Positions 17,319 to 30,270 are shown, numbered from the stretch's first letter. The stretch is 64,000 nt of DNA from Agromyces ramosus (GCF_030817175.1 NZ_JAUSYY010000001.1:1736001-1800000), one strand, 5' to 3'. Numbers and translations are program-made. The notes: generated by a model not told the origin, from the letters alone.

Positions 17319-17456
17319 CTATGCGGAGAGTTCGGTGCGACCCTTGCCGCGACGTGCCGACAGGATGGCGCGGCCCGCGCGAGTACGCATGCGAAGGCGG
17401 AAGCCGTGCTTCTTGGAGCGACGACGGTTGTTCGGCTGGAAGGTGCGCTTGCTCAT
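17319..17456 (-). CDS. rpmH: 50S ribosomal protein L34
   Basis: 45-residue, highly basic ribosomal protein. The translation starts [19 protein letters not shown] and ends GKGRTELSA, matching L34 end to end. It opens the minus-strand rpmH-rnpA-yidD-yidC-jag-rsmG series and diverges from dnaA. A purine-rich GGAGAAGAAG precedes the ATG as ribosome site. Confidence 0.97.
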   Translation of the reverse strand: MSKRTFQPNNRRRSKKHGFRLRMRTRAGRAILSARRGKGRTELSA

Positions 17457-17554
17457 TCTTCTTCTCCGGCTGTCGGATCTCCTCGGCCGGCTGAAGGTTG
17501 CAGCGCGACGTCGGGAAAACTGGGTGCCCGCAAGGGGCTGGGGTCAACTGATTA

Positions 17555-17583
17555 AAACTACGGCCTCGCGGCCTCCGGGTCAA
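17555..17583 (-). promoter_or_regulatory. Predicted sigma-70-type promoter of rpmH operon
   Basis: On the minus strand TTGACC (17583-17578) and TAGTTT (17560-17555) are separated by exactly 17 bp. This gives a leader of about 95 nt before rpmH. Confidence 0.65.
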
Positions 17584-17691
17584 ACCGAACAGGGTCCGGA
17601 CCCGTCGCAGTCCAAACGACACAGTATCCTCCGAAGCTCGGCGTCCCCTGTGGAACGACACGCCGGCGTCATCGAATCCCCGAATCGGCAT

Positions 17692-17739
17692 TTGTCGGAA
17701 GGGCCTTCATTGGATAGCGTTTGAGACCAGTTATCCCCA
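17692..17739 (+). promoter_or_regulatory. Predicted dnaA promoter with adjacent DnaA box
   Basis: TTGTCG (17692-17697) and TAGCGT (17715-17720) are 17 bp apart. A DnaA-box-like TTATCCCCA starts 11 bp after the -10, where bound DnaA would block the polymerase. Confidence 0.5.
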
Positions 17740-17883
17740 GCCTCGCTCGCGGAATCTCGGGCCTCTTGCCGAATCTGCCCACAGGGGTGGATAACACTGT
17801 GAACTCTCGCCTCGCGCCGCTTGCTCCGTCGATCGGGGGATCGATGAGCGGCAGACCTGGCACCGGATTTGAATCGGGGAACG

Positions 17884-19302
17884 ATGACAGAACAGCCCAT
17901 ATCCGACACGTGGGCGACGATCCTCGATCGACTGTCAGACGACGAAGCGATCACTCCGATGCTCCAGGGGTTCCTGAGCCTGGTCGAGCCGAAGGGCATC
18001 GCGGCGGGCACCTTCTACCTCGAGGTCCCGAACGACTTCACTGCGAGCATGCTCAACCAGCGAATGCGGGTCTCGCTGCTCTCCGCGATGAGCGTCGTCG
18101 AGGCACCGTCGCCCGTGACCTCCTTCTACGTCGTCGTGAATCCCGAGCTCGAAGAGGCGCGCACGCTCGAACCGCAGGCGGGGTTCGCCGACGGGCTCGA
18201 CCCGGTCGAGCTGCCGGCCTCTCCACAGTCGGTGTTCGAGAACACGAATCCCGTGGCATCGCGCGATACGCGCCTCAACCCGAAGTACGGCTTCGACAGC
18301 TTCGTCATCGGCCAGTCCAACCGCTTCGCGCACGCCGCCGCGGTCGCCGTCGCCGAGGCGCCGGCGAAGGCGTACAACCCCCTCTTCATCTACGGCGACT
18401 CCGGCCTCGGCAAGACGCACCTCCTGCACGCCATCGGCCACTACGCCATGAGCCTGTATCCCGGCATCCGGGTGCGGTACGTCTCCTCCGAGGAGTTCAC
18501 GAACGACTTCATCAACTCGATCGCCAACAACCGCGGCTCGCTCTTCCAGCAGCGCTACCGCAACATCGACATCCTCCTGATCGACGACATCCAGTTCCTG
18601 CAGGGCAAGGCCGAGACGCAGGAGGCGTTCTTCCATACCTTCAACACCCTGCACGACCACAACAAGCAGGTCGTGATCACGAGCGACGTGCCGCCGAAGC
18701 ACCTCACCGGCTTCGAGGACCGCATGCGCAGCCGTTTCGAATGGGGCCTGATCACCGACGTGCAGGCGCCCGACCTCGAGACCCGCATCGCCATCCTCCG
18801 TAAGAAGGCGCAATCCGAGCGGCTCCAGGTGCCTGACGAAATCCTCGAGTACATGGCCTCGAAGGTCTCGAGCAACATCCGTGAGCTCGAGGGCACATTG
18901 ATCCGGGTCACCGCGTTCGCGAGCCTGAACCGCACGCCGGTCGACATGCCGCTCGTGCAGACGGTGCTGAAAGACCTGATCACGGATGACTCCGACAACG
19001 TCGTCTCACCCGTCGACATCATCACGGCAACGGCCGACTACTTCAAGCTGACCGTCGACGACCTCTACGGCTCGAGCCGCTCGCAGGCGGTCGCCACGGC
19101 CCGCCAGATCGCGATGTACCTCTGCCGTGAGCTGACGAGCCTCTCCCTGCCCAAGATCGGCCAGCTCTTCGGCAACCGCGACCACACCACGGTGATGTAC
19201 GCCAACAAGAAGATCTCGGAGCTCATGAAGGAACGCCGATCGATCTACAACCAGGTCACCGAGCTCACCGCCCGGATCAAGCAGACGAGCCGCTACCGCT
19301 GA
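17884..19302 (+). CDS. dnaA: Chromosomal replication initiator protein DnaA
   Basis: Initiator ATPase (472 aa) that binds and melts oriC. Domain I covers the N-terminal ~90 residues and domain II is a variable acidic linker. The AAA+ domain III has Walker A GDSGLGKTH (from about residue 171) and Walker B ILLIDDIQF. Domain IV carries the DnaA-box signature GNRDHTTVMYANKKI near the C-terminus. The ATG at 17884 (MTEQPISDTW) follows a GGGGAA-type ribosome site; a slightly longer in-frame start at 17869 is less likely. Confidence 0.97.
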   Translation: MTEQPISDTWATILDRLSDDEAITPMLQGFLSLVEPKGIAAGTFYLEVPNDFTASMLNQRMRVSLLSAMSVVEAPSPVTSFYVVVNPELEEARTLEPQAGFADGLDPVELPASPQSVFENTNPVASRDTRLNPKYGFDSFVIGQSNRFAHAAAVAVAEAPAKAYNPLFIYGDSGLGKTHLLHAIGHYAMSLYPGIRVRYVSSEEFTNDFINSIANNRGSLFQQRYRNIDILLIDDIQFLQGKAETQEAFFHTFNTLHDHNKQVVITSDVPPKHLTGFEDRMRSRFEWGLITDVQAPDLETRIAILRKKAQSERLQVPDEILEYMASKVSSNIRELEGTLIRVTAFASLNRTPVDMPLVQTVLKDLITDDSDNVVSPVDIITATADYFKLTVDDLYGSSRSQAVATARQIAMYLCRELTSLSLPKIGQLFGNRDHTTVMYANKKISELMKERRSIYNQVTELTARIKQTSRYR

Positions 19303-19766
19303 GCCGCCACCTTCGCCGGAGCGCGTCTCCGGTCGCATTCACGTGCCCGCGAACGGCCTGCAGCGGCCATGCACGACGATCTCAGGTCGATTCCCACAGT
19401 TGTGGAGAACCTGTGGATTGTTAACGAGCAACCAGCCTCTGCCTGTTGAGACGGAGCCCCAGCCTGTGCAGAACGCTGTCAGGTGATCGAGTCGCGCTCG
19501 AGGCATCCGACCGCATCCCCACACACTGTGCACAGGTCGGATGCCGCGCCATCGGCGTCGTTCCGCGGATCGCATGACGCCATCCACAGTTTCCACAATG
19601 GTTAACACTGTTAAGAGAGAACTGTTTAACTGGGGAATCCAAGAACCTCGACGATCGCAGCGTCTCGGAGGGCCTTCGTGCCACTCGACGAGAGAATCGC
19701 TCGTCGCCGGAATCCGCTCTGCGGATAGCATGGGAGCCACCCAGCGACATCCACGACGGGAGAACC
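19303..19766. other. Putative replication origin oriC (dnaA-dnaN intergenic)
   Basis: 464-bp gene-free region in the place where actinobacterial oriC lies. Degenerate DnaA-box candidates are visible: minus-strand TTCTCCACA (19409-19401, one mismatch) and CAATCCACA (19420-19412, two), and plus-strand CCATCCACA (19580-19588) and GTTTCCACA (19589-19597), two mismatches each. Next to the last pair is the most AT-rich stretch (19600-19633), with repeated GTTAA/TTTAAC elements, a candidate unwinding element. No perfect TTATCCACA was found in it. Assignment rests on position plus this clustering. Confidence 0.75.
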
Positions 19767-20915
19767 GTGAAGTTCCAGGTCAACCGCGACGTTTTCAGCG
19801 AGGCTGTTTCCTTCGCCGTGAAGCTGCTACCGCAGCGCACGACCCTTCCCATCCTGTCGGGGGTGCTCATCCGGGCGAACGACGACGGCCTCGTGCTCTC
19901 CTCGTTCGACTACGAGGTGTCATCGCAGACCGAGATCCAGGCCGACGTCGAAGAGCCCGGAACGGTCCTCGTGTCGGGGCGCCTCCTCGCCGAGATCGCA
20001 GGCCGCCTGCCGAACGCGCCCGTGCGCGTGGCCACCGAAGAGAGCCGCATCTCGGTGACCTGCGGGTCTGCGAGCTTCACGCTCCTCTCGATGCCGGTCG
20101 AGGAATACCCGTCGATCCCCGAGATCGGGGCCGAGTCCGGAGTCGTGCCGGCCGAGGAGTTCGCCGCGGCCGTCGCGCAGGTCGCGGTCGCGGCATCCCG
20201 CGACGATGTCACCCCGGTCATTACGGGCGTGCAGCTCGAAGTGCGGGAGAACAACCTGAGCCTCGTCGCCACCGACCGTTACCGGGTGGCCGTGCGCGAG
20301 CTCGACTGGGACGGCGGCAGCGTCGCGAGTGAAGAGACGATCACCGCACTCGTACCCGCGCGCACGCTGCAGGAGGTCGGCAAGACATTCGGCCACTCCG
20401 GCAACATCTCGGTGGCCATCACGAGCCGCGACGACCGCGAGCTCATCGCGTTCAGCGCCGAGAAGAAGACCGTGACGTCGCTGCTCATCAAGGGAAACTT
20501 CCCGCCCGTGCGCCGGCTCTTCCCCGAGACCGTCGACAACTACGCGGTGATGAACACGGCCGAGCTCATCGAGGCGACCCGCCGCGTGTCGCTCGTTCTC
20601 GAGCGCGAGGCGGCGCTGCGTTACAGCTTCTCGGCCGATGGGCTCATCCTCGAGGCGATCGGCAGCGAGCAGGCCCAGGCATCCGAGACCATCGACGCGA
20701 TCCTCACGGGCGACGACACGGTCGTCTCGCTGAAGCCGCAGTTCCTCCTCGACGGGCTCGGGGCGGTGCATTCCGAGTTCGTGCGCATCTCGTTCACGAA
20801 GACCGAGAACCCGAACAAGCCGGGCCCCGTGCTCATCACGAGTCAGTCGTCGCGAGAGCAGGCGGGAGCCGACAGCTACCGCTACCTGCTGCAGCCCAAC
20901 CTGCTGCTCCGCTGA
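19767..20915 (+). CDS. dnaN: DNA polymerase III subunit beta (sliding clamp)
   Basis: Ring-shaped processivity clamp (382 aa) for DNA polymerase III. It starts MKFQVNRDVFSEAVSFAVKLLP and has the typical TTLPILSGVLI; the C-terminal end ...SYRYLLQPNLLLR corresponds to the clamp's partner-binding edge. The start is a GTG preceded by GGGAG. It follows oriC and precedes recF, as in most bacteria. Confidence 0.97.
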   Translation: MKFQVNRDVFSEAVSFAVKLLPQRTTLPILSGVLIRANDDGLVLSSFDYEVSSQTEIQADVEEPGTVLVSGRLLAEIAGRLPNAPVRVATEESRISVTCGSASFTLLSMPVEEYPSIPEIGAESGVVPAEEFAAAVAQVAVAASRDDVTPVITGVQLEVRENNLSLVATDRYRVAVRELDWDGGSVASEETITALVPARTLQEVGKTFGHSGNISVAITSRDDRELIAFSAEKKTVTSLLIKGNFPPVRRLFPETVDNYAVMNTAELIEATRRVSLVLEREAALRYSFSADGLILEAIGSEQAQASETIDAILTGDDTVVSLKPQFLLDGLGAVHSEFVRISFTKTENPNKPGPVLITSQSSREQAGADSYRYLLQPNLLLR

Positions 20916-21036
20916 CTCCGAACCGTCCACGCGCGGTGGTGTTCATCGAGCGGATGCCCCGCACTCGCGAGGCCCGCTGCAAGGTCGGTGGCACGGGGTA
21001 GCGTTGATCGGGTTCGAGTGTCGAAGGGAGCCCAGC

Positions 21037-22222
21037 GTGCACGTCGCCCGCCTCTCGCTCATCGACTATCGCAACTACGAGCGCGCCGACCTCGACCTCG
21101 GTCCCGGCGCCACGGTGTTCGTCGGCCGAAACGGCCAGGGCAAGACCAACCTGGTCGAGTCCATCGGCTACCTCGCCACACTCGGCTCCCACCGCGTCAC
21201 GGGTGATCAGGCGCTGATCCGCGCCGGAGCCGATGCCGCGATCGTGCGCGCACTGCTCTCGCACGGCGACCGTGAGCTGCTCGTGGAGCTCCAGCTCAAC
21301 CGGCAGGGCGCGAACCGGGCGCAGCTCAACCGTTCACCGGTGAAGACGCGAGAGCTGCCGCGGTATGCGCATAGTGTGCTGTTCGCGCCCGAAGACCTCG
21401 CGATCGTGCGCGGCGAGCCATCGGTGCGGCGTCGGATGCTCGACGAACTGCTCGTGCAGCGCACCCCGCGACTCTCGGGGGTCATGGCCGATTACGACCC
21501 GCGTGCTTCGGCAACGCAATTCGCTGTTGAAGAGTGCACGTGCTCGAGGGCTCGCCGCCGACAAGCTCTCGACGCTCGACATCTGGGACGAGCGTCTCGT
21601 TGCGCTCGGTTCCGAACTCATCGACCAGCGCCTCGCCCTGGTGGCCGAGCTCACCGATCCGCTCGCCGCGGCCTACCGTTCGATCGTCGACGCCGACCAC
21701 GCCCCGGGGTTGCGGCCGCTGCTCTCCATCGACGGCGCCGACCCCGACGAGGAACCCGGCGGCCCCGTGGCCGCGCAGCGCACCGACGCGGGCGACACCC
21801 GTACCCGCTTCATCGAGGCGCTCCGGCAGCTCCGACCGAAAGAGCTCGAGCGCGGCGTCACCCTCGCCGGTCCGCATCGCGACGACGTCGTGCTGCTCCT
21901 CAACGGGCTTCCGGCGAAGGGATACGCGAGCCACGGCGAATCCTGGTCGTTCGCACTGGCGCTCCGGCTCGCCTCCGCCGAGCTCCTGCGCCGCGATTCG
22001 ACCACCGGAGACCCGGTGCTCGTGCTCGACGACGTGTTCGCCGAGCTCGACCGGTTGCGTCGCGAGCGGCTCGCCGTCGCAATCGCCGGCTTCGAGCAGG
22101 TGCTCGTCACCGCCGCTGTGCTCGAAGACGTGCCCACGCCGCTCACGGCGCGAGTCGTGCACATCGAGGCGGGCGAGATCGTCGACGGATTGGTCGCTGC
22201 GAACGGGGCATCCGATGCCTGA
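21037..22222 (+). pseudogene. recF: DNA replication/repair protein RecF, frameshifted
   Basis: RecF loads RecA at gaps. The first part, from the GTG at 21037, has Walker A GRNGQGKT (residues 30-37) and runs normally to VMADYD near base 21497. The rest of RecF ([15 protein letters not shown], the AGPHRDD motif, and the ABC-type LDDVFAELD Walker B) continues in the next frame to the stop at 22220-22222. The span is 1186 nt, one more than a multiple of three. Removing one C from the CCC at 21498-21500 joins the two halves into a normal 394-residue RecF. It is therefore either an assembly error or a real frameshift; as written, the product would be truncated and fused to nonsense. The DUF721 gene overlaps its end. 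Confidence 0.9.
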
Positions 22223-22712
22223 GGCGTCCCGGTCCGAGGCGGCCCGCGTCTACCAGCACTTCCGTGAGATCTTCGGCGGAGAGCCGCGCGTTCGCTCCGG
22301 TCGCGCGAGCCGCGTTCGCGCGCGTGAGATCTCGGGGAGCGAGCCGTTCAGCCCCGGGCGTGATCCGAAGCCGCTCGCCGACACGATCGATGTGCTCAGC
22401 CACCAGCTCGGCTGGAGCGGCCCGCTCTCGCAGCACGAGGTGCTCGCCTCGTGGGCCGACATCGCCGGCGAGGAGACCGCGAAGCACTCGGAGCCCATCG
22501 CCATCGAGGGCGGTGTGCTGCAAGTGCGCTGCGAGTCGACGGCATGGGCGACCCAGCTCCGCATGATGCGGACGCAACTCGTCACCGAGATCACCCTGAG
22601 GTTCCCCGGCGCGGCCATCGAGACGATCCGCTTCCAAGGCCCCGACGCTCCCACTTGGAAAAGGGGCCCCAGATCGGTTCCAGGGCGTGGCCCACGCGAT
22701 ACCTACGGTTAA
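22215..22712 (+). CDS. DUF721 domain protein, DciA-like (Rv0004 position)
   Basis: 165-residue protein between recF and gyrB, the position of mycobacterial Rv0004/DciA. The DUF721 domain fills the C-terminal half (about residues 55-150), with the family pattern [20 protein letters not shown] and [19 protein letters not shown]. The N-terminal part is polar and Arg-rich. DciA loads the replicative helicase in bacteria lacking DnaC; this role is known for the family and inferred here. The ATG overlaps the recF stop by 8 nt, so expression depends on upstream translation, which would be disturbed if the recF frameshift is real. Confidence 0.85.
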   Translation: MPEASRSEAARVYQHFREIFGGEPRVRSGRASRVRAREISGSEPFSPGRDPKPLADTIDVLSHQLGWSGPLSQHEVLASWADIAGEETAKHSEPIAIEGGVLQVRCESTAWATQLRMMRTQLVTEITLRFPGAAIETIRFQGPDAPTWKRGPRSVPGRGPRDTYG

Positions 22713-22751
22713 CCAGACGAAAACGGTCACTCCCACTGTGTCATCGCCTGA

Positions 22752-27453
<4,702 letters not shown>

Positions 27454-27459
27454 CCGTCT

Positions 27460-27864
27460 ATGAGTAGCGTTGCCGAGAAGCTGGCCCGCAAGTCGAACCG
27501 GAAGCCGCCTGCCAAGCAGGTGCGTCTGCGGCTCGTCTACATCGACTTCTGGTCGGCGGTGAAGCTGTCGTTCCTCGTGGCCGTGTGCCTCTCCGTCATC
27601 ACCATCGTCGCGACGTTCCTGATCTGGACGGTGCTGAATTCCACCGACATCTTCAACCAGCTCAACTCGCTCGTGCGCGACATCGCCGGCACCGGCGGAG
27701 ACCTCTCCGCGATCCTCTCGCTCGGCAACGTCATGGGCTTCGCGGTCGTATCCGCGCTCCTCAACCTCGTCGTGACGACCGCACTCGGCGCCATCATCGC
27801 GGTGCTCTACAACCTCAGCGTGAAGATCACCGGTGGCATCCTCGTCGGCTTCACCAACAACTGA
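27460..27864 (+). CDS. DUF3566 domain-containing membrane protein
   Basis: 134-residue membrane protein in the place of mycobacterial Rv0007, downstream of gyrA. A basic N-terminus (residues 1-25) precedes two long hydrophobic helices, about 32-58 (VKLSFLVAVCLSVITIVATFL) and 85-115 (VMGFAVVSALLNLVVTTALGAII). The last conserved block reads YNLSVKITGGILVGFT. GGAGAGGAG overlapping the gyrA stop is the ribosome site, so it belongs to the gyrase operon. Function is unknown. Confidence 0.92.
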   Translation: MSSVAEKLARKSNRKPPAKQVRLRLVYIDFWSAVKLSFLVAVCLSVITIVATFLIWTVLNSTDIFNQLNSLVRDIAGTGGDLSAILSLGNVMGFAVVSALLNLVVTTALGAIIAVLYNLSVKITGGILVGFTNN

Positions 27865-27928
27865 GGTTCAGGGCGGCTCGATTCGGAGAATCGTGCCCGG
27901 TCGGGTAGTCTGACTCTCGGCCAAATTC

Positions 27929-28002
27929 GGGGATATAGCTCAGGCGGTTAGAGCGCTTCGCTGATAACGAAGAGGTCCGAGGTTCAAGTCCTCGTATCCC
28001 CA
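27929..28002 (+). tRNA. tRNA-Ile (GAT)
   Basis: 74-nt cloverleaf: acceptor GGGGATA/TATCCCC, D-arm with AGCTCAGGCGGTTAGAGC, anticodon stem CTTCG/CGAAG around loop CTGATAA (anticodon GAT), and T-arm GGTTCAAGTCC. CCA is not encoded. It sits 64 bp after DUF3566, as ileT does in mycobacteria. Confidence 0.98.
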
Positions 28003-28048
28003 CACCGACAACTCCACACAACCAAACGGATGCCCCAGGCATCCGCAC

Positions 28049-28121
28049 GGGGCCTTAGCTCAGTTGGTAGAGCGCCTGCTTTGCAAGCAGGATGTCAGGA
28101 GTTCGAATCTCCTAGGCTCCA
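28049..28121 (+). tRNA. tRNA-Ala (TGC)
   Basis: 73-nt cloverleaf: acceptor GGGGCCT/AGGCTCC with one G-T pair, D-arm AGCTCAGTTGGTAGAGC, anticodon loop TTTGCAA (anticodon TGC), and T-arm AGTTCGAATCT. CCA is not encoded. It lies 46 bp after tRNA-Ile and is probably co-transcribed with it. Confidence 0.98.
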
Positions 28122-28176
28122 CAGTTCACGGTCCTACGGCGTCTGATCGCCGCACCCGCGCGAGTAAGGTGACGGG

Positions 28177-28623
28177 ATGGATATCCGCATCGGCGCGTAC
28201 GGGGTGATCATCCGCGAGGGTGAGATCCTGCTGTCCCATTGGAACGAGTACGGGCGCTCCGGCTGGACCCTGCCGGGTGGTGGTATCGAGGGTGCCGAGC
28301 ACCCGGCGGTCGCCGCGCGACGTGAGATCTTCGAGGAGACCGGATACGAGGCATCCGTCGACCGCCTGCTCGGCATCGACACGATGGTGGTGCCGGCGGC
28401 GAAACGGCATACCGGCGCGTCACCGCTCTACGCGATGCGGGTCATCTATCGCGCGAGCGTCGTCGGCGGCGAGCTGCGCAATGAGGTCGGCGGTTCGAGC
28501 GACGAGGCGAGGTGGGTGCCGCTCTCAGAGGTGTCGGGGCTCAAGCGAGTGAGCCTGCTCGACATCGCGTTGCGAATGAATGACGCTGAGCCTGCCGACG
28601 GCGTGCCCCCCGCGGCGCCCTGA
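28177..28623 (+). CDS. NUDIX hydrolase
   Basis: 148-residue NUDIX-fold hydrolase that cleaves a nucleoside-diphosphate-linked substrate. The Nudix box is complete at residues 35-57 (G, five residues, E41, seven residues, R49 E50, E53 E54, G56), with the usual WTLPGGGIE lead-in. Substrate cannot be assigned. No Shine-Dalgarno is seen; TAAGGT ends 6 nt before the ATG, the leaderless pattern seen elsewhere here. A long nested hairpin lies directly after the stop. The C-terminal dozen residues are Pro/Ala-rich. Confidence 0.9.
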   Translation: MDIRIGAYGVIIREGEILLSHWNEYGRSGWTLPGGGIEGAEHPAVAARREIFEETGYEASVDRLLGIDTMVVPAAKRHTGASPLYAMRVIYRASVVGGELRNEVGGSSDEARWVPLSEVSGLKRVSLLDIALRMNDAEPADGVPPAAP

Positions 28624-28631
28624 CCGAGCGA

Positions 28632-28686
28632 CGGCGGCGTCGACAACGCACCGGCCGCAGTGGCCGGTGCGCTCTCGACGCCGCCG
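28632..28686. terminator. Long nested inverted repeat after NUDIX gene
   Basis: Outer arms CGGCGGCGTCGA/TCGACGCCGCCG and inner arms GCACCGGCC/GGCCGGTGC around a GCAGT loop are perfect complements with short internal gaps. There is no T-run, so it may terminate by another mode or stabilise the transcript. It starts 8 bp after the NUDIX stop. Confidence 0.6.
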
Positions 28687-28774
28687 TGCACAGCCGAGGC
28701 CTCCGCGGTTCGCTCGCCCATCGTCGACGGGGTCGCGATCCGCGGAGGCTCGGTGATATGGGTGCCCATGCCGA

Positions 28775-29023
28775 TCACACCAGCGGCGTGGCGAGGGCGA
28801 CGCGTCGCTGCACGTCGTCGCGCGCCAGGGTGGCGAGCTGGGCGGCCTGGCGACGGAGCTGTACCGCCTCTGCGGTGCGTCGTTCGTCTTGACGACGGCT
28901 CCACGCGAGGAGCGCGAGGCCGGTGCGCAGCGCCAGACGCTGGCGCAGTTGGCGTGCCTGGGCACTGAGAGCGGTGGCCTGACCCTGTTGAGTCGAGCCG
29001 GCGGTGAGCGTACTCGTATTCAT
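28775..29023 (-). CDS. Small uncharacterised protein (82 aa)
   Basis: Not recognised. The 82-residue product has a Ser/Thr/Gln-rich N-terminus (MNTSTLTAGSTQQGQ), then a continuous Arg/Ala/Leu-rich helical region (QARQLRQRLALRTGLALLAWSRRQ and on), ending RRVALATPLV. The middle and end resemble the 68-aa protein encoded at 47106-47312: ALRTGLALLAWSRR against AIRIGRALETWGRR. An ATG four codons upstream is also possible, and no strong ribosome site is present. It lies downstream, same strand, of a short ORF preceded by a good promoter, so it may belong to that transcript. Confidence 0.5.
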   Translation of the reverse strand: MNTSTLTAGSTQQGQATALSAQARQLRQRLALRTGLALLAWSRRQDERRTAEAVQLRRQAAQLATLARDDVQRRVALATPLV

Positions 29024-29318
29024 TTCACTTGCTTTCATGTGTTGTGTGACGGTGCACCGGGCGGTGCGGGGATGCGCGCACGTCGGCCGTGGCCTGCGGA
29101 GCGCGCGGAGGTGAGATGCACGGGGCTCGAGCAGAGGAGTGAGCACCGTTGGTGCGCGACCGAAGCCGCGGGCCGCTGTCGCGTGACCGGTTCATCCGAG
29201 CGCCCGCGGGGCGGGTGACGAGGATCGTCGACGGATGTCGCGGCAACTGCCGCAGGGTCACGCCACGAGGGCGACGATGGCCGTCAGACGCGCGAAGGCG
29301 TGCGGCCGGGGCGGAGAA
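29024..29318. other. Region without a supported gene
   Basis: 295 bp of very GC-rich DNA between the 82-aa ORF and the 24-codon ORF. Open frames occur on both strands, but they lack ribosome sites and recognisable protein features. It may be an untranslated stretch of a minus-strand transcript from the promoter at about 29440-29467. Confidence 0.4.
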
Positions 29319-29393
29319 CTAGCAGGCCCGGGAGGCGAGGAGGATCGCCGACTCGGCTGCAGTGAATGCTGGGACGAAGATGTGCTTCATCAT
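29319..29393 (-). CDS. Possible 24-residue peptide or leader ORF
   Basis: Short ORF beginning with two Met codons (MMKHIFVPAFTAAESAILLA, ending SRAC). AGAGAGGAG about 12 nt upstream could be a ribosome site, and a good -35/-10 with an inverted repeat lies 45-75 nt upstream. The peptide is amphipathic to hydrophobic. It could be a leader peptide, a small membrane-active peptide, or chance. I cannot tell which. Confidence 0.35.
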   Translation of the reverse strand: MMKHIFVPAFTAAESAILLASRAC

Positions 29394-29428
29394 TTGGGGA
29401 TCAACTCCTCTCTCTGTTTCGGTGGGTT

Positions 29429-29467
29429 TGACACCGAAAAATGACACTAGCGGTGTTCTCACGTCAA
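29429..29467 (-). promoter_or_regulatory. Promoter with overlapping inverted and direct repeats
   Basis: Minus strand: TTGACG (29467-29462), 17-bp spacer, TCATTT (29444-29439). The spacer and -10 are overlapped by an inverted repeat ACACCG(N14)CGGTGT (29431-29456) and by a direct repeat TGACAC (29429-29434 and 29442-29447). This looks like a repressor-controlled promoter reading toward the 24-codon ORF. Confidence 0.5.
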
Positions 29468-29558
29468 CCGCAAGGTGAATTCACAGATTCATCGAAAATC
29501 AGTGCGAGCACTGAGTGACGCGACCTTCGCCCGGCTCGATCGACGTCGCCGGAGACGA

Positions 29559-29590
29559 CGAATGGCCCCGCCGTCTGGCGGGGCCATTCG
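29559..29590 (-). terminator. Terminator hairpin after the 176-aa membrane protein gene
   Basis: Perfect 14-bp stem CGAATGGCCCCGCC/GGCGGGGCCATTCG with a GTCT loop, 30 bp beyond the stop of the minus-strand gene ending at 29621. Confidence 0.8.
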
Positions 29591-29620
29591 AGAAACCTGA
29601 GGATCAGGTCGCAGTCGGTG

Positions 29621-30151
29621 TTACAGCGGCGGCGTCGTGCCCGCAGTCGTCGACGGCATCGGCTCATCGTCGGCGACCCACAGCTCGTCGTCGGCGCGGA
29701 ACGTCTGCCACACGGCGTACGCCACGCCGGCTGCAGCGACGACGCCGGCGCCGATCGCCAGATAGGTGCCCACGCCGGGACCCTTCTTGCGCTCGACCAC
29801 AGCGGCAGCACGCGGCGAGACGCGCTCGACCGCCCGGCGAACGCGCGCGTCGTTGGCGATGTCGCCGATCGACAGCACCGAGCCGAGCACGTTGCCCACC
29901 GAGCGCTCGACCGTGTCGCCCGCGCTTCGTGCGAAGCGACCGGCCTGTTCGACCCCAGGTCGTACGTAGCTCTCATAACCCGTGCGAACACGCGGGACGA
30001 CCTCTTCGCGAGTGAGCTGGCCGAGCTGACGGCTGGCCTCCCGAGCGACAGCGTTTGCATTCTCGAGCACGTGCTGCTGGTTCCCCCAGAGTTCCTCCGC
30101 CGCGCTCTGCAGTCGCTTGAGTTCCTTCCGGCGCTTGCGTGACAGACTCAT
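29621..30151 (-). CDS. Uncharacterised membrane-anchored protein with helical N-terminal region
   Basis: 176-residue protein of unknown function. Residues 1-60 are a charged, probably coiled helix (SRKRRKELKRLQSAAEELWGNQQ). The middle (about 60-110) has SYVRPGVEQAGRFARSAGDTVERSVG, reminiscent of YtxH-like helical stress proteins. One TM helix lies near the C-terminus (about 128-147, GVGTYLAIGAGVVAAAGVAYAVW), followed by an acidic tail. The ATG at 30151 follows GGAGG by 6 nt, which rules out the in-frame ATG at 30163. It is conserved in this position in related genomes as far as I recall, but no role is known. Confidence 0.82.
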   Translation of the reverse strand: MSLSRKRRKELKRLQSAAEELWGNQQHVLENANAVAREASRQLGQLTREEVVPRVRTGYESYVRPGVEQAGRFARSAGDTVERSVGNVLGSVLSIGDIANDARVRRAVERVSPRAAAVVERKKGPGVGTYLAIGAGVVAAAGVAYAVWQTFRADDELWVADDEPMPSTTAGTTPPL

Positions 30152-30270
30152 CTCGACCTCCATCGTTGTGCAGCGAACTCCTCCATCTTGCCACCGAACG
30201 GGCTGGAAACGGGGTGGGAGTCGGAATCCCGCATGCCGGTTGACGAATCCGCCCGTGACAGAATAAGGAC

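Larger units (their letters stand above)
17457..17883. other. rpmH-dnaA intergenic region
   Basis: 427 bp without a protein gene, separating divergent rpmH and dnaA. It contains the predicted rpmH promoter, a predicted dnaA promoter (17692-17720), and DnaA-box-like sequences: TTATCCCCA at 17731-17739 and, on the minus strand, TTATCCACC at 17794-17786. Both match the TTATCCACA consensus at eight of nine positions, which fits autoregulation of dnaA. Confidence 0.75.

Noticed and set aside
29025..29261. 78-aa minus-strand ORF between the two small ORFs
   Set aside because: Arg/Pro/His-rich composition typical of noncoding high-GC frames and no ribosome site.
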